The notes under the pieces were generated by a model, which saw nothing but the letters and a program-made list of their open reading frames with translations, made no database searches and was not told where the DNA came from. This document shows positions 28,794-38,257 of a stretch of DNA of 64,000 bases, in pieces (positions within the stretch are counted from its first letter, which is position 1; every line of letters begins with the position of its first letter). Location of the stretch: the NCBI RefSeq assembly GCF_009935865.1, contig NZ_QWEL01000003.1:124001-188000 (forward strand), read 5' to 3'. The DNA is from Odoribacter sp. Z80. GTDB taxonomy: Bacteria; Bacteroidota; Bacteroidia; Bacteroidales; Marinifilaceae. The position numbers and the translations under genes were made by a program.

Positions 28794-30347
28794 ATGGCAC
28801 AGGAAGATGTATTTAAAAAATTGGTAGCCCACTGCAAAGAATACGGATTTGTTTTTCCGTCATCGGACATATATGACGGCCTGGGGGCTGTGTATGACTA
28901 CGGGCAGTACGGCGTGGAACTGAAAAACAATATCAAGAGATACTGGTGGGAATCCATGGTCCGGTTGCACGAAAACATCGTCGGGATTGATTCCGCCATT
29001 TTCATGCACCCCACCATCTGGAAAGCTTCCGGCCACGTGGATGCTTTTAACGACCCGTTGATTGACAACAAAGATTCCAAAAAACGGTATCGGGCGGATG
29101 TGCTCATCGAAGACCAGATTGCGAAATACGAGGAGAAGATAGAAAAGGACGTGGAAAAAGCCCGCAAGCGCTTTGGCGAGAAATTTGACGAAGCGCTGTT
29201 CCGCCAGACCAATCCCCAGATTCTGGAACATGCACGCAAACGCGACGCCCTCCACGAAAGGATGTCCAACGCCTTGAACAACAACGACCTGAACGAGGTA
29301 CGCCAGATTATCTTAGATGAAAAAATCGTGTGCCCGATTTCAGGGACATGCAACTGGACGGAAGTACGCCAGTTCAACCTGATGTTTGCCACCGAAATGG
29401 GTTCCACTGCCGAAGGTGCCAGTAAAATCTACCTGCGTCCCGAAACGGCACAGGGCATCTTTGTGAATTTCCTGAATGTTCAGAAAACCGGACGCATGAA
29501 AATTCCTTTCGGAATAGCACAAATCGGTAAGGCGTTCCGGAACGAAATCGTAGCCCGGCAGTTCATTTTCCGGATGCGCGAGTTCGAGCAAATGGAAATG
29601 CAGTTCTTCGTGCGTCCAGGCTCCGAATTGGAATGGTTCAAAAAATGGAAAACCACCCGGATGCGCTGGCATCAGTTGCTCGGCTTCGGCGAAGAAAATT
29701 ACCGTTTCCACGATCACGAAAAACTGGCTCATTATGCAAATGCGGCCACAGACATCGAATACAGGTTTCCTTTCGGTTTCAAAGAAGTGGAAGGTATTCA
29801 TTCCCGCACCGACTTCGACCTGTCGCAACATCAGAAATTCTCGGGCAAAAAAATCCAATATTTCGACACCGAACTGAACGAATCGTACGTTCCCTATGTC
29901 ATTGAAACCTCCATCGGTGTGGACCGGATGTTCCTGCAAATCATGTCGGCCGCCTATTGCGAAGAGGATCTAAGTAAGGATGGGAAACAGGATTCGCGCG
30001 TAGTCCTGCGCCTGCCGGCAGCCCTTGCCCCGGTGAAAATGGCCGTGATGCCTTTGGTGAAAAAAGATGGTCTCCCGGAAAAAGCCCAGGAAATCATGGA
30101 CCTGCTGAAATACGATTTCAACTGCCAGTACGACGAGAAAGACTCCATCGGCAAACGCTACCGCCGGCAAGATGCCATCGGTACACCGTTCTGCATCACC
30201 ATCGACCATCAGACACTGGAAGATAACGCCGTCACCATCCGCGACCGTGACACTATGCAACAGGAACGCGTTGCCATTGACCGGCTTTCCGGCATCCTGA
30301 AAGAAAAATGCGACATGCAGACTTTACTCAGAAAAATAAACGGGTAA
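28794..30347 (+). CDS. glyS: Glycyl-tRNA synthetase, dimeric (alpha2) type
   Basis: 517 residues, class II synthetase that charges tRNA-Gly. The N-terminal signature is FVFPSSDIYDGLGAVYDYG. Motif 2 region: FRNEIVARQFIFRMREFEQME. Motif 3 region: IETSIGVDRMFLQIM. The C-terminal anticodon-binding domain covers about 380-517 (APVKMAVMPLVKKDGLPEKA). It is the single-chain alpha2 form used in Bacteroidetes, not the alpha2-beta2 enzyme of many proteobacteria. It is monocistronic and closed by a terminator. Confidence 0.96.
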   Translation: MAQEDVFKKLVAHCKEYGFVFPSSDIYDGLGAVYDYGQYGVELKNNIKRYWWESMVRLHENIVGIDSAIFMHPTIWKASGHVDAFNDPLIDNKDSKKRYRADVLIEDQIAKYEEKIEKDVEKARKRFGEKFDEALFRQTNPQILEHARKRDALHERMSNALNNNDLNEVRQIILDEKIVCPISGTCNWTEVRQFNLMFATEMGSTAEGASKIYLRPETAQGIFVNFLNVQKTGRMKIPFGIAQIGKAFRNEIVARQFIFRMREFEQMEMQFFVRPGSELEWFKKWKTTRMRWHQLLGFGEENYRFHDHEKLAHYANAATDIEYRFPFGFKEVEGIHSRTDFDLSQHQKFSGKKIQYFDTELNESYVPYVIETSIGVDRMFLQIMSAAYCEEDLSKDGKQDSRVVLRLPAALAPVKMAVMPLVKKDGLPEKAQEIMDLLKYDFNCQYDEKDSIGKRYRRQDAIGTPFCITIDHQTLEDNAVTIRDRDTMQQERVAIDRLSGILKEKCDMQTLLRKING

Positions 30348-30396
30348 TCTCACAACTCCCAAATGCGGTAATGCCCGACAGTAATAATAAACTAAG

Positions 30397-30431
30397 AAAA
30401 AGTCCCGGTAATCAAATTCCGAGACTTTTTT
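30397..30431 (+). terminator. Intrinsic terminator after glyS
   Basis: Stem AAAAAGTCCCGG (30397-30408) with CCGAGACTTTTT (30419-30430), one mismatch, 10-base loop, followed by more T. It lies 50 bases after the glyS stop. Confidence 0.85.
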
Positions 30432-30569
30432 CTTTCCCCATACTGGAAAAAGGTCTGCAAACCTTCGCAGCAAGTGTATTCAACAAATCGGCCTATTTCA
30501 TTGAAAAAGGGATCACCCGTTCCTTCTGGTTGGTGAACGGCGAGGAATAGTTATTAAAATACATTTCAC

Positions 30570-31781
30570 ATGGCGTCTGGATCAGTCTTACAAAAAAATT
30601 CTTCCGCAGCGTACACCGACAGCAAACCCCATTATGAACTATTAGACGGTTTACGGGGCGTAGCGGCCCTATTGGTGTTGTGGTATCACGTATACGAAGG
30701 TTTCGCGTTCGCCGGGGGGACTCCGGTTGTGGGAGGACTCAATCACGGCTATTTGGCGGTGGATTTCTTTTTCATGCTGTCCGGTTTTGTCATCGGGTAT
30801 GCCTATGACGACCGTTGGAAGAGCCATCTGACCTTAGGCAACTTTTTCAAGCGCCGGTTGATAAGGCTCCATCCCATGGTGGTGCTGGGCGCATTATGGG
30901 GGGCCGTCTGCTTTTTCCTGCAAGGGAGCACGCAATGGGACGGTACACACGTATCCGTACCGACGGTGATGATTGCATTGCTGTGTGCTCTGTTCCTCAT
31001 TCCGGTCGTGCCGGGAGCAGGCTGGGACGTGCGCGGCAACAGCGAAGCCTTTCCACTGAACGGTCCTGCATGGTCGCTTTTTTTCGAGTACATCGGCAAC
31101 CTGCTTTACGCCCTGTTTATACGCCGTCTTTCCACGAAAGCGCTGACGTGGCTCGTTATCCTGCTGGGAATAGGGCTGACGGCTTTTGCATGGCTCAATG
31201 TATCGGGCTACGGCAACATCGGCGTGGGTTGGAGCATGTACGACGCCGGATTCGGCAGCGGTTTGCTGCGCATGCTTTTCCCGTTCTCCATGGGGATTCT
31301 GTTGTCCCGCCGTTTCAAACCGGGCAGGATAAAGGGTGCCTTCTGGATTTGCTCGGCCATCCTGTGGGCCCTGTTTCTCATCCCACACATCGGGAGTGAA
31401 GGAAAGATCTGTCTGAACGGCGTTTACGAATCTTTCTGCATCATCGTCGTATTCCCCGTATTGGTGTGGGCAGGGGCCTCCGGTCATACTACGGACCCGC
31501 TATCCTCGCGTATCTGTAAGTTTCTCGGGGATATATCCTTTCCGCTCTATATCATCCATTATCCGGCCATGTACCTTTTTTATGCCTGGCTCATCAGGCA
31601 GCAGCTTTTCACGCTGGCAGACACCTGGCCGGTAGCCGTCGGGGTATGCCTCGGCAATATATTGTTGGCTTATGTATACCTCAAGGTATATGACGAACCG
31701 GTACGGAAGTGGTTAGCCAAAAAGTTCATCGTGTCCCGGAAACAGCACGGAGAGGCCTCCCATATACCGCGTTCAGAATAA
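30570..31781 (+). CDS. Acyltransferase 3 family membrane protein (OafA/YrhL type)
   Basis: 403 residues with about ten predicted membrane helices. The family signature is at the N-terminus: YELLDGLRGVAALLVLWYHV, with the catalytic histidine in WYHV. It is followed by AVDFFFMLSGFVIGYAY and the RRLIRLHPM segment. The C-terminal part contains DISFPLYIIHYPAMYLFY. It is predicted to transfer an acetyl or other acyl group onto an exported glycan, such as O-antigen, capsule or another envelope sugar; the acceptor is unknown. It is monocistronic. The gene is visibly richer in G+C than the neighbouring genes, which could reflect transfer from elsewhere. Confidence 0.9.
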   Translation: MASGSVLQKNSSAAYTDSKPHYELLDGLRGVAALLVLWYHVYEGFAFAGGTPVVGGLNHGYLAVDFFFMLSGFVIGYAYDDRWKSHLTLGNFFKRRLIRLHPMVVLGALWGAVCFFLQGSTQWDGTHVSVPTVMIALLCALFLIPVVPGAGWDVRGNSEAFPLNGPAWSLFFEYIGNLLYALFIRRLSTKALTWLVILLGIGLTAFAWLNVSGYGNIGVGWSMYDAGFGSGLLRMLFPFSMGILLSRRFKPGRIKGAFWICSAILWALFLIPHIGSEGKICLNGVYESFCIIVVFPVLVWAGASGHTTDPLSSRICKFLGDISFPLYIIHYPAMYLFYAWLIRQQLFTLADTWPVAVGVCLGNILLAYVYLKVYDEPVRKWLAKKFIVSRKQHGEASHIPRSE

Positions 31782-31947
31782 TACCCCCATAGGTAAAAAT
31801 TACCGGCATATCAATATCTGTCTTTCCCGATTTTCAGGTTATTTTTATCTCCTGCCGACACAAAAGCCCGTCCCCGTGTATCTTCAGGCCTGAAATTTGC
31901 CGGGGATTCCTACGTATGGTTCCGCCGGGGATTGGCCTCTATAGGTC

Positions 31948-32036
31948 CGGTACTCCTCCGGTATTGGTGCGGTACTCCTCCGGTATACCTTCGGTACTCC
32001 TCCGGTCGCCACCGCAGGAGTACCGCACCAATACCG
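31948..32036. repeat. 22-bp-period direct repeat closed by a perfect 21-bp inverted repeat
   Basis: The 15-mer CGGTACTCCTCCGGT occurs three times without change at 31948, 31970 and 31992, a constant 22-bp period with variable 7-base gaps. A near-exact inverted copy is at 32011-32025. Bases 31959-31979 and 32016-32036 form a perfect 21-bp inverted repeat around a 36-base loop. The period is not a multiple of three, so the pattern is not coding. It occupies the middle of the 373-base gap between the acyltransferase and the metallophosphoesterase genes. The rest of that gap shows no gene or promoter I can support. Confidence 0.85.
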
Positions 32037-32154
32037 CTCCACATCCGCAGCGATGCAAGACAAACCCCGGCGTATGTCACGATATGAACCGCTTCCCAGA
32101 GGATGCCGGGCAAAAGGGAGAGTACCGGAAAGTCCGGAATAATACCGCAGGGCT

Positions 32155-33168
32155 CTACTTCGGGTCTCCTTTTTTCCTGAAATCTTCCGGATAGTCAACC
32201 GGATTAATCACCCTGCCTCCTTTCAGACGCACCCAGGTTCTCACCCCATGCCGTCCCTCGGTCATCTCAATCACACGTGCCCCGTTGGGCAGGTCATTGT
32301 ACACGGTATTTCCCCCGGTGTAACGTCCATACCCCAATAAAATTCCTTTCCAGTCCACAACATAATCGTTATCATGGTCATGCCCCACAAATATCCCGAC
32401 TATATCTCTCTGTTCTTTCATGGCAGCAAACATACCACTATTCAGCGCCGGAGCACAGGCTTTTTCCATCCGGGTACCAACCAGCACGGCTTCCTCATCG
32501 CCAGCTGCCTGATTGTATTCCGGCAGAGGGATGTGGAAAAAAGCCAAAGAGGGCAACGGCCGTCCCCCGTTAGCTTCGGTATACTTCCGGCTGTTGTCGC
32601 GGTACCACGCTATCTGGTCCGGTTTTAAAAAGTCATATCCCCTGACTCCTTTCACCGAGGAATAGGAATGGGAGTCAAAACAATACAACACGAGAGCCGC
32701 CTTGTCCCCGCAGGAAGATTTCACGGGTAATATAAAATTGGTCTCTCCGCTGATTCCATCCGCCCGAGCAGTCAGATTGTAAGGTATCGTCCGGATGACT
32801 TCCAGCAATTCCCCGCGGGACATTCCCTGTTCATCGTCGTGATTTCCACAGACCACCCCGAAAGGGATTTTCCGTTTGGCTACCAATTCCAACACAGTCC
32901 TCATCCCCTGCTCTGCCGGGGCGGAATAAATGACATCTCCCGTAAAAATGACAAAATCCGGGTTTTCCGCATCCAACACTTCATTTATCCGCTCCAACGC
33001 AATATCCGAAGCAGGATTCCCATATCTGAAATGCACATCGGTAAACTGTACTATCTTAAATTTCCCCTCGCGGTTAAATCTCAGTTCCGGACCTCCCGCC
33101 TCCGCCGGCCGGCCCATACACCAAGTCAGTAAAAACATCACTGCAATTCGTTTCATCAGCATATTCAT
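32155..33168 (-). CDS. Secreted calcineurin-like metallophosphoesterase
   Basis: 337 residues. A signal peptide covers about 1-24 (MKRIAVMFLLTWCMGRPAEAG). All five metal-binding blocks of the family are present: FTDVHF, FTGDVIY, CGNHDDE, FFHIPLPEY and GHDHDND. The sequence most resembles purple-acid-phosphatase-like or Icc-type phosphohydrolases exported to the periplasm in Bacteroidales. The substrate is unknown; a phosphate monoester or diester is likely. The neighbouring plus-strand porin gene is divergent, and the two share a promoter region near 33.2 kb. Confidence 0.9.
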   Translation of the reverse strand: MNMLMKRIAVMFLLTWCMGRPAEAGGPELRFNREGKFKIVQFTDVHFRYGNPASDIALERINEVLDAENPDFVIFTGDVIYSAPAEQGMRTVLELVAKRKIPFGVVCGNHDDEQGMSRGELLEVIRTIPYNLTARADGISGETNFILPVKSSCGDKAALVLYCFDSHSYSSVKGVRGYDFLKPDQIAWYRDNSRKYTEANGGRPLPSLAFFHIPLPEYNQAAGDEEAVLVGTRMEKACAPALNSGMFAAMKEQRDIVGIFVGHDHDNDYVVDWKGILLGYGRYTGGNTVYNDLPNGARVIEMTEGRHGVRTWVRLKGGRVINPVDYPEDFRKKGDPK

Positions 33169-33185
33169 TTATTGGATTCACCCCA

Positions 33186-33216
33186 TAAAGATACAATAAA
33201 ATCAACATCCGGGAAA
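33186..33216 (-). promoter_or_regulatory. Candidate promoter of the metallophosphoesterase gene
   Basis: On the minus strand TTTC (33216-33213), 19-base spacer, TATCTTTA (33193-33186). One mismatch in each element. It lies 18 bases before the ATG. Confidence 0.5.
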
Positions 33217-33333
33217 GGCGCTCAAAATACATGGACCGAACAGAACGACAAAAGATTACCTTATTCCTTTACTTTTTCCGGCCGGGTACGTATACCTGAA
33301 ACCGGAAAATGGTTTCAATTTAATCACAAGAAG

Positions 33334-34572
33334 ATGAAGAAAAAAGCGGCAATTGCGTTGTTGGCCGTGCTGACGGCCGGGATTTGCGTTCAGGCACAAA
33401 AGGTGAATGTGGTTTCTGTGTCGCAGGAGCGGGACACCCACAATTTCTACACTTTGATGAAAGAGGCTTTTCCATTGGCTTTCAAAGACCCGGCGGCACC
33501 CCGTTTTATCTTCTTCGACGACAACAAAAACTTTCTTTTCGGAATCGGCGGTTATGTCCAGATGAATGCAGCGTATGATTTCAATGGTTTGCCGGATTAC
33601 AATTCGTTCATCACATCGCAGATTACCCCCAACGGAGAACAATCCGGGGCGAGCTACGGCATGACATTGGAGCAATCGACACTGTTTTTTAAACTGCTCG
33701 GGAATACAAGGGCCGGAAGGTTGGTTTCTTACATAGAAATGCAATTTGAAGGACCGGACAATACCCCGAAATTACAGCAAGCTTTCGTGCAATTCAAAGG
33801 TCTCACCGTAGGAAAAGCGTGGAGCACATTCGGAGACATGACATCGGTACCCTCCACCATCGACCAGGAGGGGCCGGGCAGTGCCATCGAGGTGCGCCAG
33901 CCGATGATTCGCTACACTGTTCCGTTCTCCGCCCGTTTCCAAGCCTCACTGGCTTTAGAGTATGCAGAACCTTCCTACACCACAGGCAACCACGCCAAAA
34001 GCATCCGCCAAAAGATCCCGGACATTCCCCTCAACATCCGGTATACCCTGAAAAACAACGGGCATCTGCAAGCCGCAGCCATCCTGCGAAACATCAGTTA
34101 CGGGAATGCGGTGACGGACAAGGACAAAATACGTACAGGCTGGGGCGTGACGGGCAGCGGAAACATTCCCCTGAATAAAAACAACCGTTTTATGTTCCAG
34201 GGGGTGTACGGACAGGGAATCGCCCATTACATTCAGGACATCAGTGTGCTGGGGTATGACCTGATTCCCGGCAACCACACAGAAGGAAAACTTATCGCTC
34301 CCACGGTGTGGGGCGTTTTCGGAGCCATACAGCACAATTGGAATCCCCGTCTTTATTCCTCACTGATTTACAGTTACACCCGGATGCAAACCCGCAAAAC
34401 GCTGACGGCCACCGATTATAAATACGCCCAATATGCTGCAGCCAACCTCCTCTGGATGTTTACGGAATTCGGCACGACGGGCATAGAGTATGAATACGGC
34501 CGCCGGACCAATTTCGACAGCCGCTACGGGAATGGCAACCGGATAAATATCATGGTTCAGTACCGGTTCTGA
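33334..34572 (+). CDS. Outer-membrane porin, DcaP-like
   Basis: The start at 33334 gives 412 residues and exposes a signal peptide (MKKKAAIALLAVLTAGICVQAQ). The frame is open upstream to 33172, but that extension has no signal and runs through the promoter region. The mature part is rich in alternating beta strands (FGIGGYVQMNAAYDFNG, GRLVSYIEMQFEG, LKLQQAFVQFKG-like pattern) and ends with an aromatic residue (NIMVQYRF), the usual outer-membrane barrel insertion signal. The pattern fits the DcaP-like trimeric porins. Substrate is unknown. It is convergent with ribF. Confidence 0.75.
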   Translation: MKKKAAIALLAVLTAGICVQAQKVNVVSVSQERDTHNFYTLMKEAFPLAFKDPAAPRFIFFDDNKNFLFGIGGYVQMNAAYDFNGLPDYNSFITSQITPNGEQSGASYGMTLEQSTLFFKLLGNTRAGRLVSYIEMQFEGPDNTPKLQQAFVQFKGLTVGKAWSTFGDMTSVPSTIDQEGPGSAIEVRQPMIRYTVPFSARFQASLALEYAEPSYTTGNHAKSIRQKIPDIPLNIRYTLKNNGHLQAAAILRNISYGNAVTDKDKIRTGWGVTGSGNIPLNKNNRFMFQGVYGQGIAHYIQDISVLGYDLIPGNHTEGKLIAPTVWGVFGAIQHNWNPRLYSSLIYSYTRMQTRKTLTATDYKYAQYAAANLLWMFTEFGTTGIEYEYGRRTNFDSRYGNGNRINIMVQYRF

Positions 34573-34589
34573 GCGGCAGGACCTTCCTG

Positions 34590-35546
34590 TTACCCGCCAT
34601 TTTCATCCGTCGGGAAGGGAAGGTGCAGACAGGCTAAAACCGCCCTGCGGTCCCGGATGAGCTGCTGCTGTAACCCCTGGGTATCATTAAATCTGCGTTC
34701 TCCTCTCAGGCGGGCAACCAAAGCGATATGCAGTTCCCCGCCATAAATATCCTGATGAAAACCGAAGATATGCACTTCTATCCGGGCAATACCGGAACTG
34801 CTCACCGTTGGCCGGACACCGATATTGAGCATTCCGCCATACGTTTCCTCCCCCACCCTCACTTTCACGGCATACACCCCGGAGGCCGGCAGTTGTTTCC
34901 GGATGTCTTTCAACTGTATATTGGCAGTCGGGAAGCCCAGCGTGCGGCCGATTTTATCACCCTCCGTCACCTTGCCGGACAGGGTATAGGAATAGCCCAG
35001 GAATTCGTTTGCACGGGCAATATCCCCTATTTGCAGGGCATTCCGGATTTTGGTGGAACTGATGTTAATTTGATGTTCCTCATAGACTTCCTCCTGTTCC
35101 AAATAAAAACGGTACCGGGCCGACAGCTCCTTCAACCGCTCAAAAGTGCCTTCCCTATTTTTACCGAAGCGGTGGTCATAACCGATAATCAATCCAGTTA
35201 TTCCCAAACAGTCCACCAAAATATGCCGGACAAACTCATCGTATTCCAGGTCGGCCAGCGAACGGGTAAACGGAAGGATGACGAGGTGTTCCACCCCCAA
35301 AGCATCCAGGATTTCCGCTTTTTCCTCCAAAGAAGTCAGGATGCCGGGCGCTTCTTCCTGCGGATACAACACTTCGCGCGGATGGGGCTCAAAACTGATG
35401 ATAACCGTCTCCCCCTGCAAGCGGCCTGCCACTTTCTTTAAGGATTCTATCACCTGAACATGCCCTTTGTGTACACCGTCAAAACTGCCGATGGTGACCA
35501 CCGGGCGAAGGATATGTATATTTTCCGTTCCGTAATGAATCTGCAT
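34590..35546 (-). CDS. ribF: Bifunctional riboflavin kinase / FMN adenylyltransferase
   Basis: 318 residues from the ATG at 35546; upstream ATG codons at 35558 and 35573 are also possible. It makes FMN and then FAD from riboflavin. The N-terminal adenylyltransferase domain has GSFDGVHKGH (nucleotide-binding HxGH-like motif) and NISSTKIRNAL. The C-terminal kinase domain has GRTLGFPTANI and MLNIGVRPTV. It lies downstream of nrdJ on the same strand, separated by a hairpin, and converges with the porin gene. Confidence 0.95.
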   Translation of the reverse strand: MQIHYGTENIHILRPVVTIGSFDGVHKGHVQVIESLKKVAGRLQGETVIISFEPHPREVLYPQEEAPGILTSLEEKAEILDALGVEHLVILPFTRSLADLEYDEFVRHILVDCLGITGLIIGYDHRFGKNREGTFERLKELSARYRFYLEQEEVYEEHQINISSTKIRNALQIGDIARANEFLGYSYTLSGKVTEGDKIGRTLGFPTANIQLKDIRKQLPASGVYAVKVRVGEETYGGMLNIGVRPTVSSSGIARIEVHIFGFHQDIYGGELHIALVARLRGERRFNDTQGLQQQLIRDRRAVLACLHLPFPTDENGG

Positions 35547-35598
35547 TCCTACTTTCATTCTTCTGTTCCGCATGCAAAAATAAGAAATTGTAAAACAG

Positions 35599-35647
35599 GA
35601 ACAGCGGTTATAGCCTTTTATTTGAAATTCCGCTACAACCGCTGTTC
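35599..35647. terminator. Bidirectional-looking terminator between nrdJ and ribF
   Basis: Arms 35599-35614 (GAACAGCGGTTATAGC) and 35632-35647 (GCTACAACCGCTGTTC) form a 16-bp stem with one mismatch. A T6 run follows on the plus strand. On the minus strand the stem is followed only by a short T-rich stretch. It probably ends nrdJ transcripts and may stop read-through from the plus strand. Confidence 0.7.
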
Positions 35648-35670
35648 TTTTTTATCCGGAAACGCCCTGT

Positions 35671-38214
35671 CTATCCGCACTTGGAATAACCGCAGGTTTT
35701 ACAGGTCAGGCAACCTTCCTGATAAACCAACGGAGCACCGCAATGTTCGCATTTCTCACCGGTAGCCTCTGTTCCGTTCGGTATGTATTTCTTCAATGCT
35801 CTTTCAACACCGTTTTTCCAGGTATTGATGTTCTCATTGTCGAATTCCATGGAAGCCACCAATTCTACTGCCTGATGAACGGGCATACCGTGACGCAACA
35901 CTCCGGAAATGAGTTTCGCGTAGTTCCAGTATTCTTTGTCAAATTTGTAAGATAACCCTTCCACCGTGGTCTTGAATCCGCGTTTGTTCTGGAACTGGAA
36001 GTCGTAACGGGAATTTCTTTCCTCGTCATAATGTTTGACAATCTTACCGGAAACCACTGCTTTAGGGAGCATAATCCCCTCTTCATCATCGGCGATACCT
36101 GTAAAGATTTCGTAAGGACGTCCGTTATACAAACCGATAAAGGCAATCCATTTCTCCTTGTTATTCTGGAAACGAACCACATCGGCATCCAATTCCATCG
36201 GTCGTTTTGCCGGCATTTCTGCCTCAGGAGAGGCTGCTTGTTTTTTATCTTTGTTAGACACCAGGACACCGGCACGCGAACCGTCCCGATAGACCGTACA
36301 TCCCTTACATCCGCTCTTCCAAGCCTCGATATAAAGCTGTCCCACCAATTCCTCGGTCACATCCGAAGGCAGGTTGACGGTAACGCTGATGGAATGGTCC
36401 ACCCATTTCTGCACCTGTCCCTGCATCCGAACCTTAGCCACCCAATCGATGTCATTGGAAGTAGCCTTATAGTAGGGAGATTCGGCCACCAACTGGTCGA
36501 TTTCTTCATCGGAATAGTGCTTAGTCGTATCGTACCCGTTGATTTTCATCCATTCGGAGAATTTATGGTGGAATACGATAAATTCCTCGTAACTGTCGCC
36601 CGATTCATCAACGAAATCAATCCGCACATTCTGGTCATTCGGATTCACTTTTCTTCTGCGTTTGTAGACGGGCAGGAAAACGGGCTCGATTCCCGAAGTC
36701 GTCTGGGTCATCAGACTGGTAGTTCCGGTAGGAGCAATAGTCAGACAAGCGATATTACGACGTCCGTACTTCACCATATCCGTATATAAATCGGCATCCG
36801 CTTCTTTGAGGCGTCTGATGAAAGGATTGTTTTCCTCCCTGCGGGTTTCATAAATTTTGAAGCTGCCGCGGTCTTTGGCTAAGTATACGGATGCGCGGTA
36901 AGCCTCCACGGCCAGTGTCCTCTGTATATCCACTGCAAAATCAATGGCATCATCGCTGCCATAGCGCAAACCGAGGGCAGCCAGCATATCGCCTTCAGCA
37001 GTGATACCCACTCCGGTACGGCGTCCTTCTTTGGCTTTCTGTTTGATTTTTTCCCACAAACGGATTTCCACGCCTTTCACCTCGTCCGTTTCGGGGTCTG
37101 CGTGTACTTTATCGAGGATGGCATCAATTTTTTCCAATTCAAGGTCAATGATGTCATCCATAATACGCTGTGCAACAGCTATATGTTTTCTGAACAGGGG
37201 AAAATCAAAGAAAGCCCCTTTGGTGAAGGGATTCTGTACATAGGAATAAAGATTTATGGCTAACAGACGACAGGAATCGTACGGACACAACGGAATTTCT
37301 CCGCAAGGATTGGTAGAAACGGTACGGTATCCTTTATCCGCATAGCAATCGGGTACACTCTCGCGGATGATGGTATCCCAAAAGAGGATGCCCGGTTCTG
37401 CCGATTTCCAGGCATTATGCACGATTTTATTCCACAATTGTTTGGCATTGATGTTCTTGGTATATTTCGGATCGTCGGAATACACCGGATATTTCTGCAG
37501 ATATTCCTGTTCATTGATCACCGCCCGCATGAACTCGTCATCAATCTTTACAGATACGTTGGCTCCGGTCACTTTCCCTTCTGTCATTTTTGCATCAATG
37601 AAACTTTCGGAATCAGGGTGATTGATGGAAACGCTCAGCATCAAGGCTCCGCGCCGTCCGTCCTGGGCTACCTCCCGGGTGGAATTGGAATAACGTTCCA
37701 TGAAAGGTACAATACCGGTGGAAGTCAACGCCGAATTTTTCACCGGCGAGCCTTTGGGACGGATATGGGATAAATCATGTCCGACTCCACCGCGGCGTTT
37801 CATCAGCTGCACCTGTTCCTGGTCGATTTTCATCACCCCGCCGTAGGAATCGGAAGGCCCCTCGTTACCTATGACAAAACAATTGGAAAGGGAAGCAATC
37901 TGAAACTCGTTGCCGATACCGGTCATCGGCCCTCCCTGGGGCACGATATATTTAAAATCGCGCAACACTTCAAAAATATCGTCTTCGCTCAACGGATTCG
38001 GATAACGGTTTTCTATCCGGGCAATCTCTCCCGCCAGGCGACGGTGCATATCATCCGGATTCTTTTCAAAAATATTTCCATAAGAATCTTTCAAAGCATA
38101 CTTATTTACCCAAACCCGGGCTGCCAACTCATCCCCGTTGAAGTAAGTCAGTGAACTCTGAAAAGCTTCTTCCTGCGTATACGTTTCCCGCTCTTTCATT
38201 ACATGTTCATTCAT
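35671..38214 (-). CDS. nrdJ: Adenosylcobalamin-dependent (class II) ribonucleoside-diphosphate reductase
   Basis: 847 residues. It makes deoxyribonucleotides, using coenzyme B12 to generate the thiyl radical, so no NrdB or oxygen is needed. Visible motifs are NCFVIGNEGPSD, the substrate-site STNPCGEIPL, APTGTTSLMTQ and GCKGCTVYRDGSR. A C-terminal TSCPD-like region (about 690-810) precedes a cysteine-rich zinc-ribbon tail (CEHCGAP then CKTCGYSKCG), which probably supplies reducing cysteines. The start at 38214 begins MNEHVMKERE; a second ATG five codons later is possible. It has its own promoter at 38258-38289. Its cofactor is the product of the cob genes 3 kb away. Confidence 0.95.
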   Translation of the reverse strand: MNEHVMKERETYTQEEAFQSSLTYFNGDELAARVWVNKYALKDSYGNIFEKNPDDMHRRLAGEIARIENRYPNPLSEDDIFEVLRDFKYIVPQGGPMTGIGNEFQIASLSNCFVIGNEGPSDSYGGVMKIDQEQVQLMKRRGGVGHDLSHIRPKGSPVKNSALTSTGIVPFMERYSNSTREVAQDGRRGALMLSVSINHPDSESFIDAKMTEGKVTGANVSVKIDDEFMRAVINEQEYLQKYPVYSDDPKYTKNINAKQLWNKIVHNAWKSAEPGILFWDTIIRESVPDCYADKGYRTVSTNPCGEIPLCPYDSCRLLAINLYSYVQNPFTKGAFFDFPLFRKHIAVAQRIMDDIIDLELEKIDAILDKVHADPETDEVKGVEIRLWEKIKQKAKEGRRTGVGITAEGDMLAALGLRYGSDDAIDFAVDIQRTLAVEAYRASVYLAKDRGSFKIYETRREENNPFIRRLKEADADLYTDMVKYGRRNIACLTIAPTGTTSLMTQTTSGIEPVFLPVYKRRRKVNPNDQNVRIDFVDESGDSYEEFIVFHHKFSEWMKINGYDTTKHYSDEEIDQLVAESPYYKATSNDIDWVAKVRMQGQVQKWVDHSISVTVNLPSDVTEELVGQLYIEAWKSGCKGCTVYRDGSRAGVLVSNKDKKQAASPEAEMPAKRPMELDADVVRFQNNKEKWIAFIGLYNGRPYEIFTGIADDEEGIMLPKAVVSGKIVKHYDEERNSRYDFQFQNKRGFKTTVEGLSYKFDKEYWNYAKLISGVLRHGMPVHQAVELVASMEFDNENINTWKNGVERALKKYIPNGTEATGEKCEHCGAPLVYQEGCLTCKTCGYSKCG

Positions 38215-38257
38215 AGCCTGTTATTTTTTTATTCGATTATTCTGCAATAGGACGTTG

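Noticed and set aside
30308-30550. Plus-strand open frame of 80 codons after glyS
   Set aside because: It starts inside glyS in another frame and runs through the glyS terminator hairpin. The last 35 residues look protein-like but I see no family, so at most a gene remnant.
31948-32006. CRISPR array
   Set aside because: Repeat core of 15 bases and gaps of 7 bases are far too short, and no cas gene is near.
31884-32198. Minus-strand open frame of 104 codons across the 31.9 kb repeat
   Set aside because: It consists of the 22-bp-period repeat read in one frame, overlaps the end of the phosphoesterase gene, and has no family pattern. Better explained as non-coding repeat.
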